Assembly: GCA_020746105.1 (NCBI GenBank)
Contig: CM036617.1
Coordinates: 204,125,971-204,189,970, forward strand
Length of the DNA stretch: 64,000 bases
Direction: 5' to 3'
Source of the DNA: Trogon surrucura
Lineage: Eukaryota > Chordata > Aves > Trogoniformes > Trogonidae
Shown one piece after another: positions 13,131-25,900 of the stretch. Under the pieces are notes generated by a model. That model ran no database searches. It was given only the letters and a program-made list of their open reading frames with translations, and was not told the DNA's origin. Made by a program: the position numbers and the translations under genes. Positions within the stretch are counted from its first letter, which is position 1. The number at the start of each line of letters is the position of its first letter.

Positions 13131-13903
13131 ATTAATGAATAAAATTAATATAAAAACTGGTACAGCTATAGTGCAAACCTTGTAATCTACAGCCGTCTTG
13201 TTACAACCAATCTCACCTTGGTATGGGGAAGATTAGAATACGAGGTTAGTAGCAGGATACATATCTGCATTGGTACTTAAATAGGAATATGTATAGGTCC
13301 TTATTTTCGACTCCAGAGCTTGTGAAGGACAGGCCCTCCTTAATTTCAACTCTATCAGCACAACACAGTATTTTATATTGTCATAAAACATGAAAATATT
13401 CTATACAAATATTACTTTGTATAGTGAAGACAATAAACAGTGGATGAGGTTCTCATTTATGGTTGCACAAACATAAACCGAATTTTATCTTCATACAAGG
13501 ACACCCAGAGATTCTTTCATGATAACAGCAAAAGAAGATACAGTTGACCTTTTGTTAAACTAGTTCAAATAGGTTGAAGTGGCTATCGAAAAAAATGTGT
13601 ACAACTTTTAAATCTTTTCAGCAGATGTTGAAGATGCACTCAGTAACATTAGATACAGACTAAGAGCCAGGTGACACACCACAGTGACCTTCATATAATA
13701 ACAAAATGCAGTATTGCCCTTGAGATAGTGCATATTTAATCCACGTGGACTATGTGAGATGGACAAAATAGGGTAATCTCAAAGTCCATGGCTACATTTA
13801 CATTAGCAAGTAAACGAGATGAAAGCAAGACTGGAGCAGCTTGGTCTGAAGCTTCTACAGCTACAGCAAATGCAGTTTGGATGTTTGGATCTGTGTCTTA
13901 CTT
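13131..13903. other. Unique stretch between two CR1 copies
   Basis: AT-rich DNA without coding or repeat signals that I recognise. Confidence 0.5.
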
Positions 13904-14742
13904 CATAGAATCATGGAACAGATTGAGTTGAAAGGGATCTCAAGGATCATCTAGTTCCAACCCCCCCTGCCATGGGCTGGGACACCTCCCACCAGACCAG
14001 GTTGCTCAAAGCCCCGTCCAACCTGGCCTTGAACACTTTTGGGGAGGGGGCTTCCACAACTTCTCCAGGCAACCTGTGCCAGGGCCTCACAACCTCACAG
14101 AAATAATTTTTTTCTAATATCTAATCCAAATCTACTTTATTTCAAAGTTTGGAACCACCGTCCCTTGTTCTATCACTACATGCCCTTGTAAACAGCTCCT
14201 GTTTACAGGGCTGCTCTCTCTCCACTCGTCACCCAGCCTACATTTCTGCTTGGGATTGCCCTGACCCAGGTGCAGGACCTTGCACTTGGCCTTGTTGAAC
14301 TTCAAGAGGTTTGCACAGGTCCACCTCTCCAGCCTGTCAACGTCTCTCTGGATGGCATCCCTTCCCTCCAGTGTGTCGACTGCACTGCACAGCTTGGTGT
14401 CCTCAGCAAACTCACTGAGGGTGCACTTGATTCCGCTGCCCATGACACCAGCAAAGACGTTAAACAGCACTGGTCCCAAAATTGACCTCAAGGAACATCA
14501 CTCATCATTGGTCTCCACTCAAACCATTCACCACAACTCTTTCAGTGCAACCACCCATCCAGTTTCTTACCCATCAAGTGGTCTGTTTATCAAATCCATG
14601 TCCCTCCCATTTAGAGATAAGGATGTTGTGTGGGACAGTGTCAAATGCTTTTGCAAGTCCAGGGAGATGCTCTTCCCTTATCCACTGACACTGTAGCCCC
14701 ATCACAGAAAGCCACCAAACTTGTAAGGCATGATTTGCCCTT
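13904..14742 (-). mobile_element. CR1 LINE with broken reverse-transcriptase frame
   Basis: This minus-strand, 5'-truncated CR1 of about 840 bp has its 3' tail at 13904. A minus frame at 14132-14491 keeps recognisable ORF2 sequence: the ILGPVLFNVFAG part of motif B, then a motif-C relative FAEDTKL, then RDVDRLERWTCANLLKFNKAKCKVLHLG. The catalytic pair of motif C reads Glu-Asp instead of Asp-Asp, which would abolish polymerase activity. The frame is interrupted further toward the 5' end. The copy is dead and moderately old. Confidence 0.92.
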
Positions 14743-17700
14743 TAGTCTTGGATTTTACTATTGACTAGATTTAGCCTTGAGTCCTCAAATACAATGCTCC
14801 CACCACTCACATGGTTCAAAGCTGTCCAAGTCATTGCCTTAAGACATGTATGTCCCTGTTAGCAGACGTTATGTCTTGGAGCATCTTTGGTGTGTAGCTG
14901 AAAAAGAGGTTACTGTTAAATTTCCTCAGAAGAATTAACACCAAAAATATTCCATGAACCAAACTAAGAAAAGGCAAATGAGGCAAAAGCGGACTTCACT
15001 TCATAATTGCACTACTATTCCAAACTAAAATGTAGACTTGTATTTGCTGCATGTATATGCAGACATGCATCTAAATCTTTCTTCACAATAGAAGAATTAA
15101 AAAAAAAATGCGAAGAAACACAGAATCCAAACAATCTAGAAGATGTCAGCTATCAAAGTGGGAATCGAAGGATTCAGAAGCTGCCCATGCTGTTTTATAT
15201 AACCAAGGTCACCTCACATGACTGCAAGGGTATTGCCTGTAATCACCTACAAGGACGAAGCTGCAAAACTAGTAGAATGTCTGTTAACACAAGATTGTTC
15301 AAAAAAGTTGGAAGTTGTCACTTCTATGGCTCTAAAACCATGCCTTTTAAGCAACGGCTTCATGGTTCTAGAAAAAATCTTCAATTTCAAGAGGAAGGGA
15401 AAAAAAAGAAAGATGATGAAGGTTGCAATTAGAGGACTTGGAAATAAAGATAGAAAAGTTGGTGAATTGTCAGTGCTGATTATGACTTAATCAACTAAAT
15501 ACAAGTGTACTTTACTACTCTGCTAAAGTGGGTCGAAGTATCCTTAGTGTAGTAATATTCAATCATTTGAAATAATAGAAGTTAAATTCAGCATACAGCA
15601 ACACATTGTAAACACTGGAGAAAAGGGTATTGTTCAACTCTATGAATTACCAGGTTTGGAGTGTTCAACTGAAAGCACTTAAAAAAAAATTAAAAATATT
15701 TTCATAACTCATTTCACAAGCTACTTTCAAATGAAGCTCCCAAAGACAGTTTTGGTAACCTCTGCCAGCATACAGGAATGACAAAGATGCCATTGGCAAC
15801 AATTCTATCTGATTTCATGAACTCAGTATTTTTCAAATATTACAGTGAAGACAAACTGGAAAAGCTGTATAAAGAACACTATTCTTTCTTACAATAAACT
15901 TTTTCAATAAACAGAAATAAAGTTCTATTTTCCCCTCTCTACTGTAGAAAAATACAGTTCTAGCATTTAATTCAAGTACCTCCAGCTTGAATTGAAATTT
16001 ATCTTCTTGCAATTACCACCACAGCCATGGTTTTCAAAAAGCAGATGTGGGGTCACAGACTCTGTAAGATATGTTTCCCACAACAGCAACAGTAATAACA
16101 GATTTGTGTACTTAATCAGAGTAACTGTTACAACAACCTAATATTTCATAAACTGTACTTCCTAATGTATGTTCTATACTCTGTTCAGAGATATGAATAA
16201 TCAGGACAACTTACTTTCTGAACCAGTGCCAACTGAAGATTCATATGCTGAAATTTTTTGTTGTTTTGAAATGAATCTTAAAAGCCAAAGGTTGCAAAGA
16301 TCTAGTGGAATAATGATTACTAATGACAGTCCAGAGGATAACTAAAATTAGATTTAATTTGAAAATTATTGTCCATAACTGATGCCAGGTTAGGCATCAC
16401 TTTAGAATCTCTTCATATTCACCTAAATATACTGCAGCATATTTAGCATTATTTCAGTTTCACATTACAAAAATATTAATGCTAATTAAGCACCGAAAAG
16501 CTAAAATTTAGCATAGATTTATACATGCTTTGAAATAGTTGGAGGTTTTTGATCAGTAATTCCTGAACTACTGCTGGGAGAGGAAAAAAAATACTAAATT
16601 GGGATAACCACAAGAAAAAACAGAAGGAAAATGAAGGAATTGAATGATGGAAGATCTGAATAATGACAGAAGCAGCAAATTACATATTCTATCTGATTTA
16701 AAGAGACTCATATTAGACAAAAAAATCAAAACAGAATATGAATTGGGCTTTTTTGAAATTCTGCGAGGGGAAAGTAGAGTACAGATTGAACAAGAAACTG
16801 CAATGCAGGATCTATTATAAAAAGTTACAAAATAAAGAGAACCAGGAGCTTTCAGGAGGAGAGAGAAAAATTCTTGGTATCAGTAATTGTCATCAGCTAC
16901 CTAGGGAGAATCAGACACTACAAAATGCACATTTTAACTAAGGAAGTCAGGTCAGAAAAAAAAATAGATATGCAAATCATGAGCATAAGCTGACAGTAAA
17001 GTTGTAGGAAAGCCTCAGATCACCCATGAATAGGATGGAGAAGGAAAAGTAAAAAAGGATCAAGAACCCCTGTGAGAATCAAAGAAAGGGCAGAACAGCT
17101 CTTAAAATAGACAGTCAAGGGCAATGTAAGTGGCAGAGCAAACCACAAGATTGTCATGTATCAGGAGACAAGAAAAGTCAGAATATTAAGGCAGAAGGGA
17201 TCACTACTAGGAGCTAAAGTGTTGGAGAGACAAAAGAAGATAAGGTTCTTACTATTTCATGTAATTCTAATGATGCTGTACATTCCAGGAAAAAAAAAAG
17301 AGTAATTATACTGATTTCATAATCCCCCTACAAGTATCTATGCTACTATAACGAAGCTTTTTTCCTAGATTTGTTAAACACTAGTTTGTTCTTTCTTTCC
17401 ACCTCCACCCCCGAGGTTGCATTTGAATTTAGGTACTATGTCTTACACAATGAAAAAGAGTTAAAAACTATTTCGAAAGCTTAAGAGATTTTCTGTGTGG
17501 GTTGCTTAGAAGTTTTGTCACTATAGCAGTCTACTTCAAAGCAAATCAGGTTAATTTGTGCACTTCAACCTACTAATCTCCAGTTCAGTAGATGTTCTGC
17601 AGTACACAGATTAATTTTGTCATGAATATACACTAATTATTTTACATATAATGGTGAGGCTTCCCTGTTTTGTGAAGTGGTATCAATTGTAGATTGTAGA

Positions 17701-19498
17701 AATTTTTTACACACAATAACATAAACCATATATCTAGTATTATTTTCAATAATACTGGTTGGTCACAGAAGTAACAAAATTTTTGCATTTTTACTCAGCT
17801 GTTCATCTCACATTTACTACGAAAATTTCTGATTTGATTGTAAATGTCTGCTGTTCAAAGTTGGAAACACCACGCATTCTCACATTAAGGTAATCTATAT
17901 CACTACGGATGCTCTAATAAATTTGAAAAAAAGAATCAGAGAATTTTACAACATGTTAGGATTTTTTTACACTTGTTTAGTTTTTAACAACAAGAAGACA
18001 ACAGAAACAAAAGCAAAAAAAAATCAAATGGTGATCATGGTTTAGTTCTTAGTGTTCACTTCTGCAAACACCGATAACTAACAACAGGAGCTTGAGAAAA
18101 GAAAACTAAGTTGATTTGAGTTTGAAAATACTAAACTTGAACTTGTAATCTTTAAGAGACATAACTGAAGCTCAGCATGGTAGGTCTCTGTGAGAAGGAT
18201 CAGCTCTGTCCTGCGTTGCAGGGGGGCCCTGCAAAGCTCCTGTTGTGTTCTGGTTCTGTCCCCTGGGAACTGGGAGTTACACACTGACTCTACATCCCGA
18301 CTCAGAACCTACACAGGAGAGTCCTTGCATCCATGACACAAGCACGAGCACAAAAAGAATGTAATAGGATTGTGCCCACTAACTCTCACATTTAAAGAAC
18401 ATAAGAGGTGTGAGAAGAAAAGCCTGAATCAGTAAGCTCAAAGAATTTCAAATAAGAATGCTTGTAATGCAGTGCTTCCCTTGTTTCTCTCTCTTTTATT
18501 TTTTAATAGTACCTAAAGGCAGAAAATGTGAAACATGCAAGCATAACTTACACTAAATCAATTTCAACTTAACACCCGCAAAGATATTGTCGATTATTTT
18601 GCTATATTGCATAAAATGATGCTTATAATGGGTACTTTTCATCAACAGCGAACCAGTTTGCCATGAACAAATGCCCCGAAGACAAACTTAAGGTTATATA
18701 TTACTGCAACTGTCATTTGGCTTACAGACTTCTCATTGTGCACAGCTAGAATTAAGAAGGCTCTTCGTGTACCAGTTTCGGATTGTTGTACTGGCAGTTA
18801 TAAAATGAAGTTTAATAACTGAAGATACCCAGTATGCTATGCAGACACTGGAACAGTTTCACTGAGATAAACCAGGAACAACTAAAGTAAAACAGGTTAC
18901 AACATTTAACAATACTGTATGTAGAGAATGACCTACTTGTCGAAAGCACCAATATCATTTATTTTAAGCATCTGGTTTATGCGAATCTGTGTGATTCAGA
19001 CTATAAAAATACCAGAATTAAATTCCCATAATGTCATATCTGGTACCAATACTGTGAGAGGTGAGCATTCAGAGGACTTAAGTTAGGTCTACAGAAACCA
19101 GGATAATATCTATTCAATCAACCGAAACTGTGGAGTACCATTTTCAGAAAATAGCCATATGCTCAACAGCAGTTGAAACAACAGTCAAGGGAGGTTAATG
19201 TCTGACATATTTACCTAATCCAGTTACTTCACTAAATATCTGGGATAATAATAAAGCAAAACTGCATAAGGCTTTTTGAACAAGATTTTGGTATTTCTTT
19301 CTTAAACCAAGTATATTTCTCCCTTTATTCATCCCATTTCATCAGCAAAATACCCAGACCATAAAATCAGTTATCTAGAAACTGTTGGCCTATTCACATA
19401 AGCAGCACTGACAAAGGAGTTTTCTCACTGAGGAACCATTAACTCTTCTGTTAGAGGAAAAGGAAAATAAATTTGTAAGTAGAATCAAATAATTTATT
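14743..19498. other. Long unique stretch; one unexplained pair of open frames
   Basis: No transposon or exon was recognised. The notable item is 15007-15490 on the plus strand, where two overlapping frames stay open (141 and 90 codons). The translations (lysine- and cysteine-rich, for example KLVECLLTQDCSKKLEVV in the second frame) do not resemble a family I know. A decayed processed pseudogene with a frameshift is possible, but no poly-A tail or duplication was found. The rest is AT-rich, with no coding signal. Confidence 0.45.
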
Positions 19499-20317
19499 TA
19501 TGTTGTGATGGGTTTGTGCCTGGCAGAGTTTTTCAGTGGTGCGGAGGGTTACAAGGTGGCTTCTTACAAAACTTCCAAAGCCTCCCCCAGGCTCAGGAAA
19601 AAGCAGGGCCTGTCTCTGGCCAAGGCCAGGCCAGTCAGCGCCTCTGCCATCAGCGTATTCTGAGAGGGGAAAACTTGTTGGGGCAGCCTCTTTTTTTTCC
19701 TGTCTTTTGTGTTGGGGAGCTCTTTGTTTTGGAAAGGAGAGGGAAGCAAAGAGAGCAACTATCGGCGAGGAAGGTGGGGGAGATGGCCACCAGAGCAGAG
19801 ATTTCCCTAAGGCTTGTGGTGCGATGGCGGGCTGAGGCCCTTCAGCCCTGTTGTAATCAAATTTAAGTTTTAAAGAGCTAATTGCTTAATGAATACTAAT
19901 CAGAATCTTAATTAAATTAGTTTGTTGATAAGGATAAGAAATGCACAAAACCTCACTTATGCTAAGAAAGCACAGATGCAAGCCTTATGAAAATGGCTAG
20001 AGCTGGTACAAGTTGCAAAACTGGCAGGGAATGTTTTTTACTTGGCAAAGCCAGATCTGTAGCATTGCACCTGCACCTTAATAATACCAGCATATTTCAC
20101 TTAGACAGATCAATATACGCGGGCATGCCTCCCTATCTCGTGTGTGCTTTGTGATCAAACATGGTCTCACCGCAATGACCAATGACTGTATGGAAATAAG
20201 ATATATGAATATTAATAGGGGCTGAACCAATCATTATAAAGGTCAAAATTAATAGTGGGCATTGTATGCATGTTTATGTTAAAATATGTTAAAGATTATA
20301 ATTTCGCATAAAAAGGG

Positions 20318-20325
20318 TATAAATA
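20318..20325 (+). promoter_or_regulatory. LTR core promoter TATA box
   Basis: TATAAATA follows an AAAAAGGG run in the nested LTR, at the distance from AATAAA expected for a short R region. It points in the plus direction, against the host gene. Confidence 0.65.
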
Positions 20326-20381
20326 GGTTGAATTGTGATATATCCAAAGTATGGGGTGGTTTCCATGCTTCCCAGTGCTGC

Positions 20382-20387
20382 AATAAA
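20382..20387 (+). terminator. LTR polyadenylation signal
   Basis: AATAAA near the 3' end of the nested LTR, followed by TTGCCTGCTT and a GT-rich stretch (GTTCTGTTGGTTTTG), the usual downstream element. Confidence 0.65.
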
Positions 20388-21097
20388 AAATTGCCTGCTT
20401 TTCTACGTGTAGATAAGTTCTGTTGGTTTTGCGACCTTTCCCTTCAAAAACTGCAACAGCCCGAGGAGATTAATGGAAGGATGCAGGACACAACAGCCCA
20501 CGGAGCGCTCCACGCCTGAGCACGCTGTGACACCGAGGGAAGGCCACGCTGGGGCAGTCTGTCACTGGGAGGACTGCAGCCCGTGGGAGGCACCCACACC
20601 TGTGGAAAGGACTCACATCGGAAAAGTTTGAGGAAGACTGTCTTCCGTGAGAGGGACACCATGCTGGAGCAGGGAAAGACTGCAAGGAGTCCTCTCCTCA
20701 AGGAGGAAGGAGCGGCATGGACAATGCGTGATAGACCCCCGCCTCCATCCCCTGCCCACCCTGGGGAGGAGGTAACCAGGAAGAAGGAAGAGGTGGAGGG
20801 AGGTGTATTTAAGATCTAGTTGTATTTATTTTCTCACTATCCTACTCTGATCTAACCGTTTGGTAAACTGGTAGTGGTTCCGTGTCTAAATTAAATAGAT
20901 GTTTTCCTCCCCAAGTCTGCTCTGATTTTTGCCCATGACCATAACTGGTGAGAGAGCCCTCCCTGTGCTTCATCCTGATCCTCAAGCCTTTTCTTGAATT
21001 TTCTCCTCCCCATTCCAAAAAGGACAGGAGTAGGAGTAAGCAAAAGGCTGTGTGGTTCTTTGTTGCCAGCTTAGTGGGCTCAAACCATGACATATGT

Positions 21098-21863
21098 AAT
21101 GGAAAGTCATTTAATGTCACACTTAAGTGAATAAAATGTCTTGTATTTGAATGGTGCTTGATAATACTTCATATATACAAAGGCATCCTTGCTCTGACAA
21201 TTAGTTGTTGTGCCTGTAGCATGAGGCAGATAGGCTGAATAGTTTTGCTCACATTTCCACATGAAGAGGAGACGTGGCTACGCAAAATCCCCTCCATGTA
21301 TGCAGACTTCCTACAGAGGGGAAAAGAAAAATCCATGTACAGAGAACTTTATGGAAAACTTCACAACGTGGAGTTCCACAGCTGCTCTAGGATAACGTAA
21401 GCATAGGCCGCTGATGAAGAGGTAGTTTAACCTAACTCGCCACACTTGCATCTGCTTAAACAATTTCATTTATGCCAACATAAAGTATTATGTTCAGCAT
21501 GTCAGGAAGCCTCTCACAGTTCACTCGTCAGCAAGACATTCAGCTTTGTCATTCTAGTGGATTCTGCTCAATGAATTGTGCTCATTATGGGGCAGGAAAG
21601 CATCAGATCAGCATAAGGTAAGTTGCAATAATGGACAATGGCATGTGTTGAAGCCAAGGCAGAAATACATGTTAGTAGTTGCTTCATTTAGACGTCTCAG
21701 GTAGAACAAGTGGATACATATCTTTCAATAGCTTGCAAGAAAACTCCTTTTGGAAAAGCATGTGATAGATTCTCAGTTCCTGACTTGCCAGTCTTTGTAG
21801 GCAAAACAGGTGTGAAGCAGCTACTCTTAATACATACTTGTTTAAATTATGTCTAATATAAAT
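21098..21863. other. Unique stretch
   Basis: No gene or repeat recognised between the LTR and the next CR1 fragment. Confidence 0.45.
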
Positions 21864-22104
21864 ACAGAATCATTGAAGTTGGAAAGGACCTCCTGAGATC
21901 TAGGTTACCTAGACCACACTGTCTAGAACCATGTCCAGCTGGCTTCTGAGTATCTCCAAAGATAGAAAACATATATATTAGACAACCTATGCCAGTGCTT
22001 GATGACCTTCACAGGACAAATGTTCTCTTGTGGTCAGACAGAGCTCTATGTGTTTCAATTTGTGCCCATTATCTCTTGTCCTCTCAGTGGGCACTGCTGA
22101 GAAC
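21864..22104 (-). mobile_element. CR1 LINE, old 3' fragment
   Basis: The plus strand shows the complement of a CR1 3' end: 'CAGAATCATTGAAGTTGGAAAGG' followed by the Trp/Arg-rich ORF2 C-terminal region and ending with CTCTTGTCCTCTCAGTGGGCA. It is diverged and carries a small insertion near 21960-21985, so it is older than the copies at 43061 or 56344. Confidence 0.85.
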
Positions 22105-22128
22105 TTTTACAAATGCCAACATAATTCA

Positions 22129-22371
22129 GAGACTAAGAGGATAATACCTTTAAAACTACCTTTGAAATTAGAGAAAAGTGTTATGAAAGTCTGATGTGTA
22201 CAGAAGCTAAAAGATGGACAAAATTAAACAGCATATGGATGTGAGAAAAGTAGAGACTAGGAGGATAATAATTTTAAAACTACCTTTGAAATTAGAGAAG
22301 TGTTATGAAAGTCTGATGTGTACAGAATCTAAAAGATGTACAAAATTAAATAGCATATGGATGTGAGAAAA
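22129..22371. repeat. Tandem duplication, two units of about 122 bp
   Basis: The unit starting GAGACTAAGAGGATAATA at 22129 is repeated from 22253 (GAGACTAGGAGGATAATA) at an offset of 124 bp. The copies differ by a handful of substitutions and a 2-bp deletion (AGAAAAGTG against AGAAGTG). The duplication abuts a CR1 fragment, but the unit itself shows no CR1 or coding sequence. A recent local duplication is the simplest reading. Confidence 0.95.
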
Positions 22372-22805
22372 CCAATTTTCCTCTTTCTCTTCTTTTATAG
22401 CAACATGACTCTCTTTCAGACTTTGCATTTTAAGAACAATACTAATTTTAATAAAGCCTTCTTCTAGAAATACTGCATACTCTGAAGTAGCTAAAAAGCA
22501 AAACATACTATTTTCTAGACTGTATCTAACATTCTATTATCATCCTGTGGAGTAATGCATCAAGATCCTGATCAATACAGCACTTTAGGTTATATCCTTA
22601 ATTAAATGAATTCATGAGTTTTTCTATTGAAGTCAACGAGATTACTCATTCTTTAAGTTAAGCACAAGAGAAAGTACTTTATCTCATCCTCTCTGCATTC
22701 ACAATCAACTCCCATTTAGCCACAAAAAAATTACCATCTTTTTCAATAGTACTTGAAGCTGCCTTAAGAATTTGAACCTAGAAAAAGCCACAGGCTTTCC
22801 TATGG
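22372..22805. other. Unique stretch
   Basis: AT-rich DNA with no recognised feature. Confidence 0.45.
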
Positions 22806-22910
22806 AATCATCACAGAATGGCCTGGGCTGGAAGGGACCTTAGAGATTATTTTAATCCAACCTCCCTGTTGTGGCCAGGGACGCCACCTCTTGACTAGGT
22901 CAGGCAACAC
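22806..22910 (-). mobile_element. CR1 LINE, 3'-terminal fragment
   Basis: The plus strand begins ATCACAGAATGGCCTGGGCT and passes through 'GAAGGGACCTTAGAGAT' and 'CCAACCTCCCTG'. This matches the 3' end of the same subfamily as the copies at 27591 and 55586. Only about 105 bp remain. Confidence 0.9.
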
Positions 22911-25900
22911 TATGCATATCACCGAGTTTGGATTTTGTATGTTTTTTCCCATGTCTAAATACCTCCCCCATAAAATAGCTACACATCTTTTCCTATCTTT
23001 TATTTTCTACATGGAATCTCCCTGATGTCAATGAAAGCTACACCAAAGAAAAATGGACAGAAATCAGAAATACATGAATGCATTTGTCATCCACACTTAC
23101 TTACATTAAAAACAGTTGATCTAGTAGTCCAGAATTTCACATGGTAAAAAGTCCTTTTGAAAATTATGAAAGGAATTTTAACTCACTTTTTGCAGAAACT
23201 CAGAGAGCTTCCATTAGGAGATTAAGATTTCTAAACCTAAGTGCCTCCAAGAGTGCTGTGTACTTAAACCGCACACATAATGAAGATGTAGTCAATATGT
23301 TCAATGGAGCCTAAAAAGGGATTCAGCTGACCAGTGACTCTAAGCCATAGCTAATCTCTCTCTAGGCTCCTCTGAGTTTATTTAGTAGGTCTCCATCAGC
23401 TATAAACGAAGCTTAGACATCTGACACAGCAACACCCACACACAAACTTACCGTAAGACACCTATACTTTTGCATTTCCATATCAAACTGAATGTCATTT
23501 CTACTGTTCACAGTAAGCCCACAGCTAGGAGGGCCAGAGATTACAATCCTCAGAGTTCCAGATCCAAAAAGTCCTCTAAACCCAGAAATTCACACGTACT
23601 GGCAAACTTGTTCAAAGGCATGTGTTTGTGCTAGCTGAGAACTTCAATTTTTATGGGGATTCATATTTAAGCATCTCACACAGGCAGTTACTGTCATTTT
23701 ACAATTGTCACTGTAAGTGCATTTAGTTCAGTTAAACACCTCTACACAGGCGTTTGCTCCCAAGAAGGCACCTGATTCACATCTCTAATGGTCCCCAACC
23801 TGCTCTGCTGTGCCACAGAATCTGAGCAGAGATACAGAGAGTGCCAAGGTTGATTCTTCCTGCAAGGACAAAACCAAATGTGAAAATAAGGTCAGGGCCA
23901 AGCAGATGAGATGTATTAAGTGTATGGCTGAGATCCCAGTTAGCAGAGAGAGGTAAAGGGCTGCTGCACATATAAAGCTGATTTTATTTGATGGAGGAAG
24001 GAACCCAACTTTTTTTTTAAAAATATTTTTGCCAAGGCAAAACATACAAGACAACATGGAGGAAGCTGAGGATATATAACTGCAGATCACAATTTGGGAT
24101 CTAAATGCACATACTGCTCTGTGCAAGAGTGTGGTCCAGCTTAAAATAAGGACCTATTTAGTCTGCTTTCACTGGGAATGTGAGAACACTGTCTCTCAGT
24201 AAGAAACTGCAAAATAATTCAAACAACTAAAAAACTAGGCCTGGATGACCAACAAAAGAGTATCAATCATACATATACATCACAACTCCACAAGAAGCAT
24301 TTGGCTTTCTCCTTTTCTAGGGGAAAACCTGAGAGCTTATGTAAACATGAATGTGTGTGTTTTAATGTCACATTGAAAAGCTGGAATATTGTTGAAGAAA
24401 CTTGGTTTTTCTCCACTGTGCCCATAATTCGTATGCACATTAAAGACTGTACATAAAGTTAAACATACAGTTTAAGACAAAGCAATCCACTTCCTTCTTT
24501 GACCTTAGTCTGACTTCTTTGACCATTTTTCCTTTGAGTTTTATGTTATTTCAGATTGTGGTTAGCACAAGACAAACAGAAAGAGGTCACTGACTTCAGC
24601 ACTATACCACTGAAATATAATTGCCTGCCACAATAAAGTCCTAATGAGCACAACTCTTGTCAATGGGAGGTTGCCTCGGCAACAAAGTTATCCCAGAAGA
24701 TACCTATCCATGTGGTAGAAGGTGATGTCAGTCAGTTGCCTGACAAAGATTCAAAAACTGTAAAAAGTTTTCAACTGCTTAAGTTGAAGTGAAACTTTAT
24801 GCACCAGGAGTCTACTGAAATAAGGGAAGATATTGACTTGCTGAACACAAAAGGATGTAGAAATTTCCAAAGAAATGCAGAGTTAGATTAAGGGTGTTTT
24901 GTTTAAACTGAAACATGTTTACATTGTCAGTCCTGCAAGTAGAATTTCCTTCTCTCACATGTTCACATCTTCCTATGGTGTCCAAGAACTAAATTTAATT
25001 TCAAATATATATTTTAGATTTACAAGAAAACAATGGGAAAGGTGTTTTTCAATTACAGTGAAAGTGGGTGAGATCAAAGTTGCATTCAGCAGGCAGCAGG
25101 GCAGTGGATTCCAGCTCTCAGGTAGGAAGTTAAAAAATAAATCCTCACAAGAAAACAAGTGGTGGCAGAATCAAATGGAGAGGCATGACCTGAGTACAGG
25201 CTCCAGAGGCCACTGATGCTTTTTAACCCAGGATCTGGTTTCTCTGACAGTATAAGGCAGGTGAACAAGAAGAATCACTACCAAAGTCACACAGTATTTT
25301 TACTTTATTTCCTAAGAAAATTAAAGATTCACATTTTATAGCTGGGCAGGAAAGGTTATATTGCACAATGTCTGTCTCCCCTACTCCAGAAATACTTAAC
25401 CCACTGGCCAGTTTCAATCAAATTGACAAATGCTTAGAAATCTTAAAGACAAGATCCTGACCATGTGTGACTAATTGGATATTAAATATTCAGATGTCCA
25501 GACACTTTTAACAAGGTCACTAAGCAAGACTCTAAAATTGTTGTTGTACAAGAGAGAAAGGGTTCATGAATTAAAAGGACAAAAGCAGCAGAATAGGATT
25601 TGTGTTGCTCACTAAATTACTAAGTGGTCTTGAAAATTAATAGTTTGGTAGAGCTGAGAAATTATTCAGGATAGCTGAAAAACAAAGCCGGCTGTAAAAT
25701 GTTGCACAAAGCTGTCGTGTCACTGAAAAAGAAAATGGCAAATGAAATTCGGTCTGGATATACACATAGGGGGAAATATATTGTAAAGCATGCACACCTG
25801 ACATTGTCCTTCGCATTAACCACTAAGACAGACAAGCTGGACTAACTACTAACAGTTACCTCGAAGCACTCATATTCAGCAGGAGAAAAGACATGAGAAA

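Larger units (their letters stand above)
19849..20458 (+). mobile_element. Solo LTR nested inside another LTR
   Basis: A 610-bp block with the ends TGTTG...CAACA, flanked by the 4-bp duplication GCCC (19845-19848 and 20459-20462). It carries a clear TATA box (TATAAATA, 20318-20325) and, about 60 bp on, AATAAA (20382-20387), then a short U5 ending in the pyrimidine-rich run before CTGCAACA. A 4-bp duplication is usual for gammaretrovirus-like (class I) elements. It interrupts the U3-like part of the outer LTR, so it is the younger insertion. There is no internal viral sequence. Confidence 0.88.
19504..21092 (+). mobile_element. Avian ERV LTR with inverted ends, carrying a nested solo LTR
   Basis: The element begins TGTGATGGGTTTGTGCCTGG and ends in CTCAAACCATGACA, so its ends are an imperfect inverted repeat. 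It is bounded by a 5-bp duplication TATGT (19499-19503 and 21093-21097). Without the nested insert (19849-20458 plus 4 bp) it is about 975 bp. The 3' half has a TATTTAAG box near 20806, then a CTCACTATCCTACTCTG block, then CCTCCCCAAGTCTG. The same blocks recur, reversed, at 61636-61920. Upstream, the 'CATGCTGGAGCAGGGAAAGACTG' region also recurs there. The 5-bp duplication fits ERVL-like elements. No viral genes remain; this is a solo LTR, or a short non-autonomous element with palindromic ends. Confidence 0.85.

Noticed and set aside
19516-19866. 116-codon plus frame
   Set aside because: It lies in the outer LTR and crosses into the nested one; no viral protein motif.
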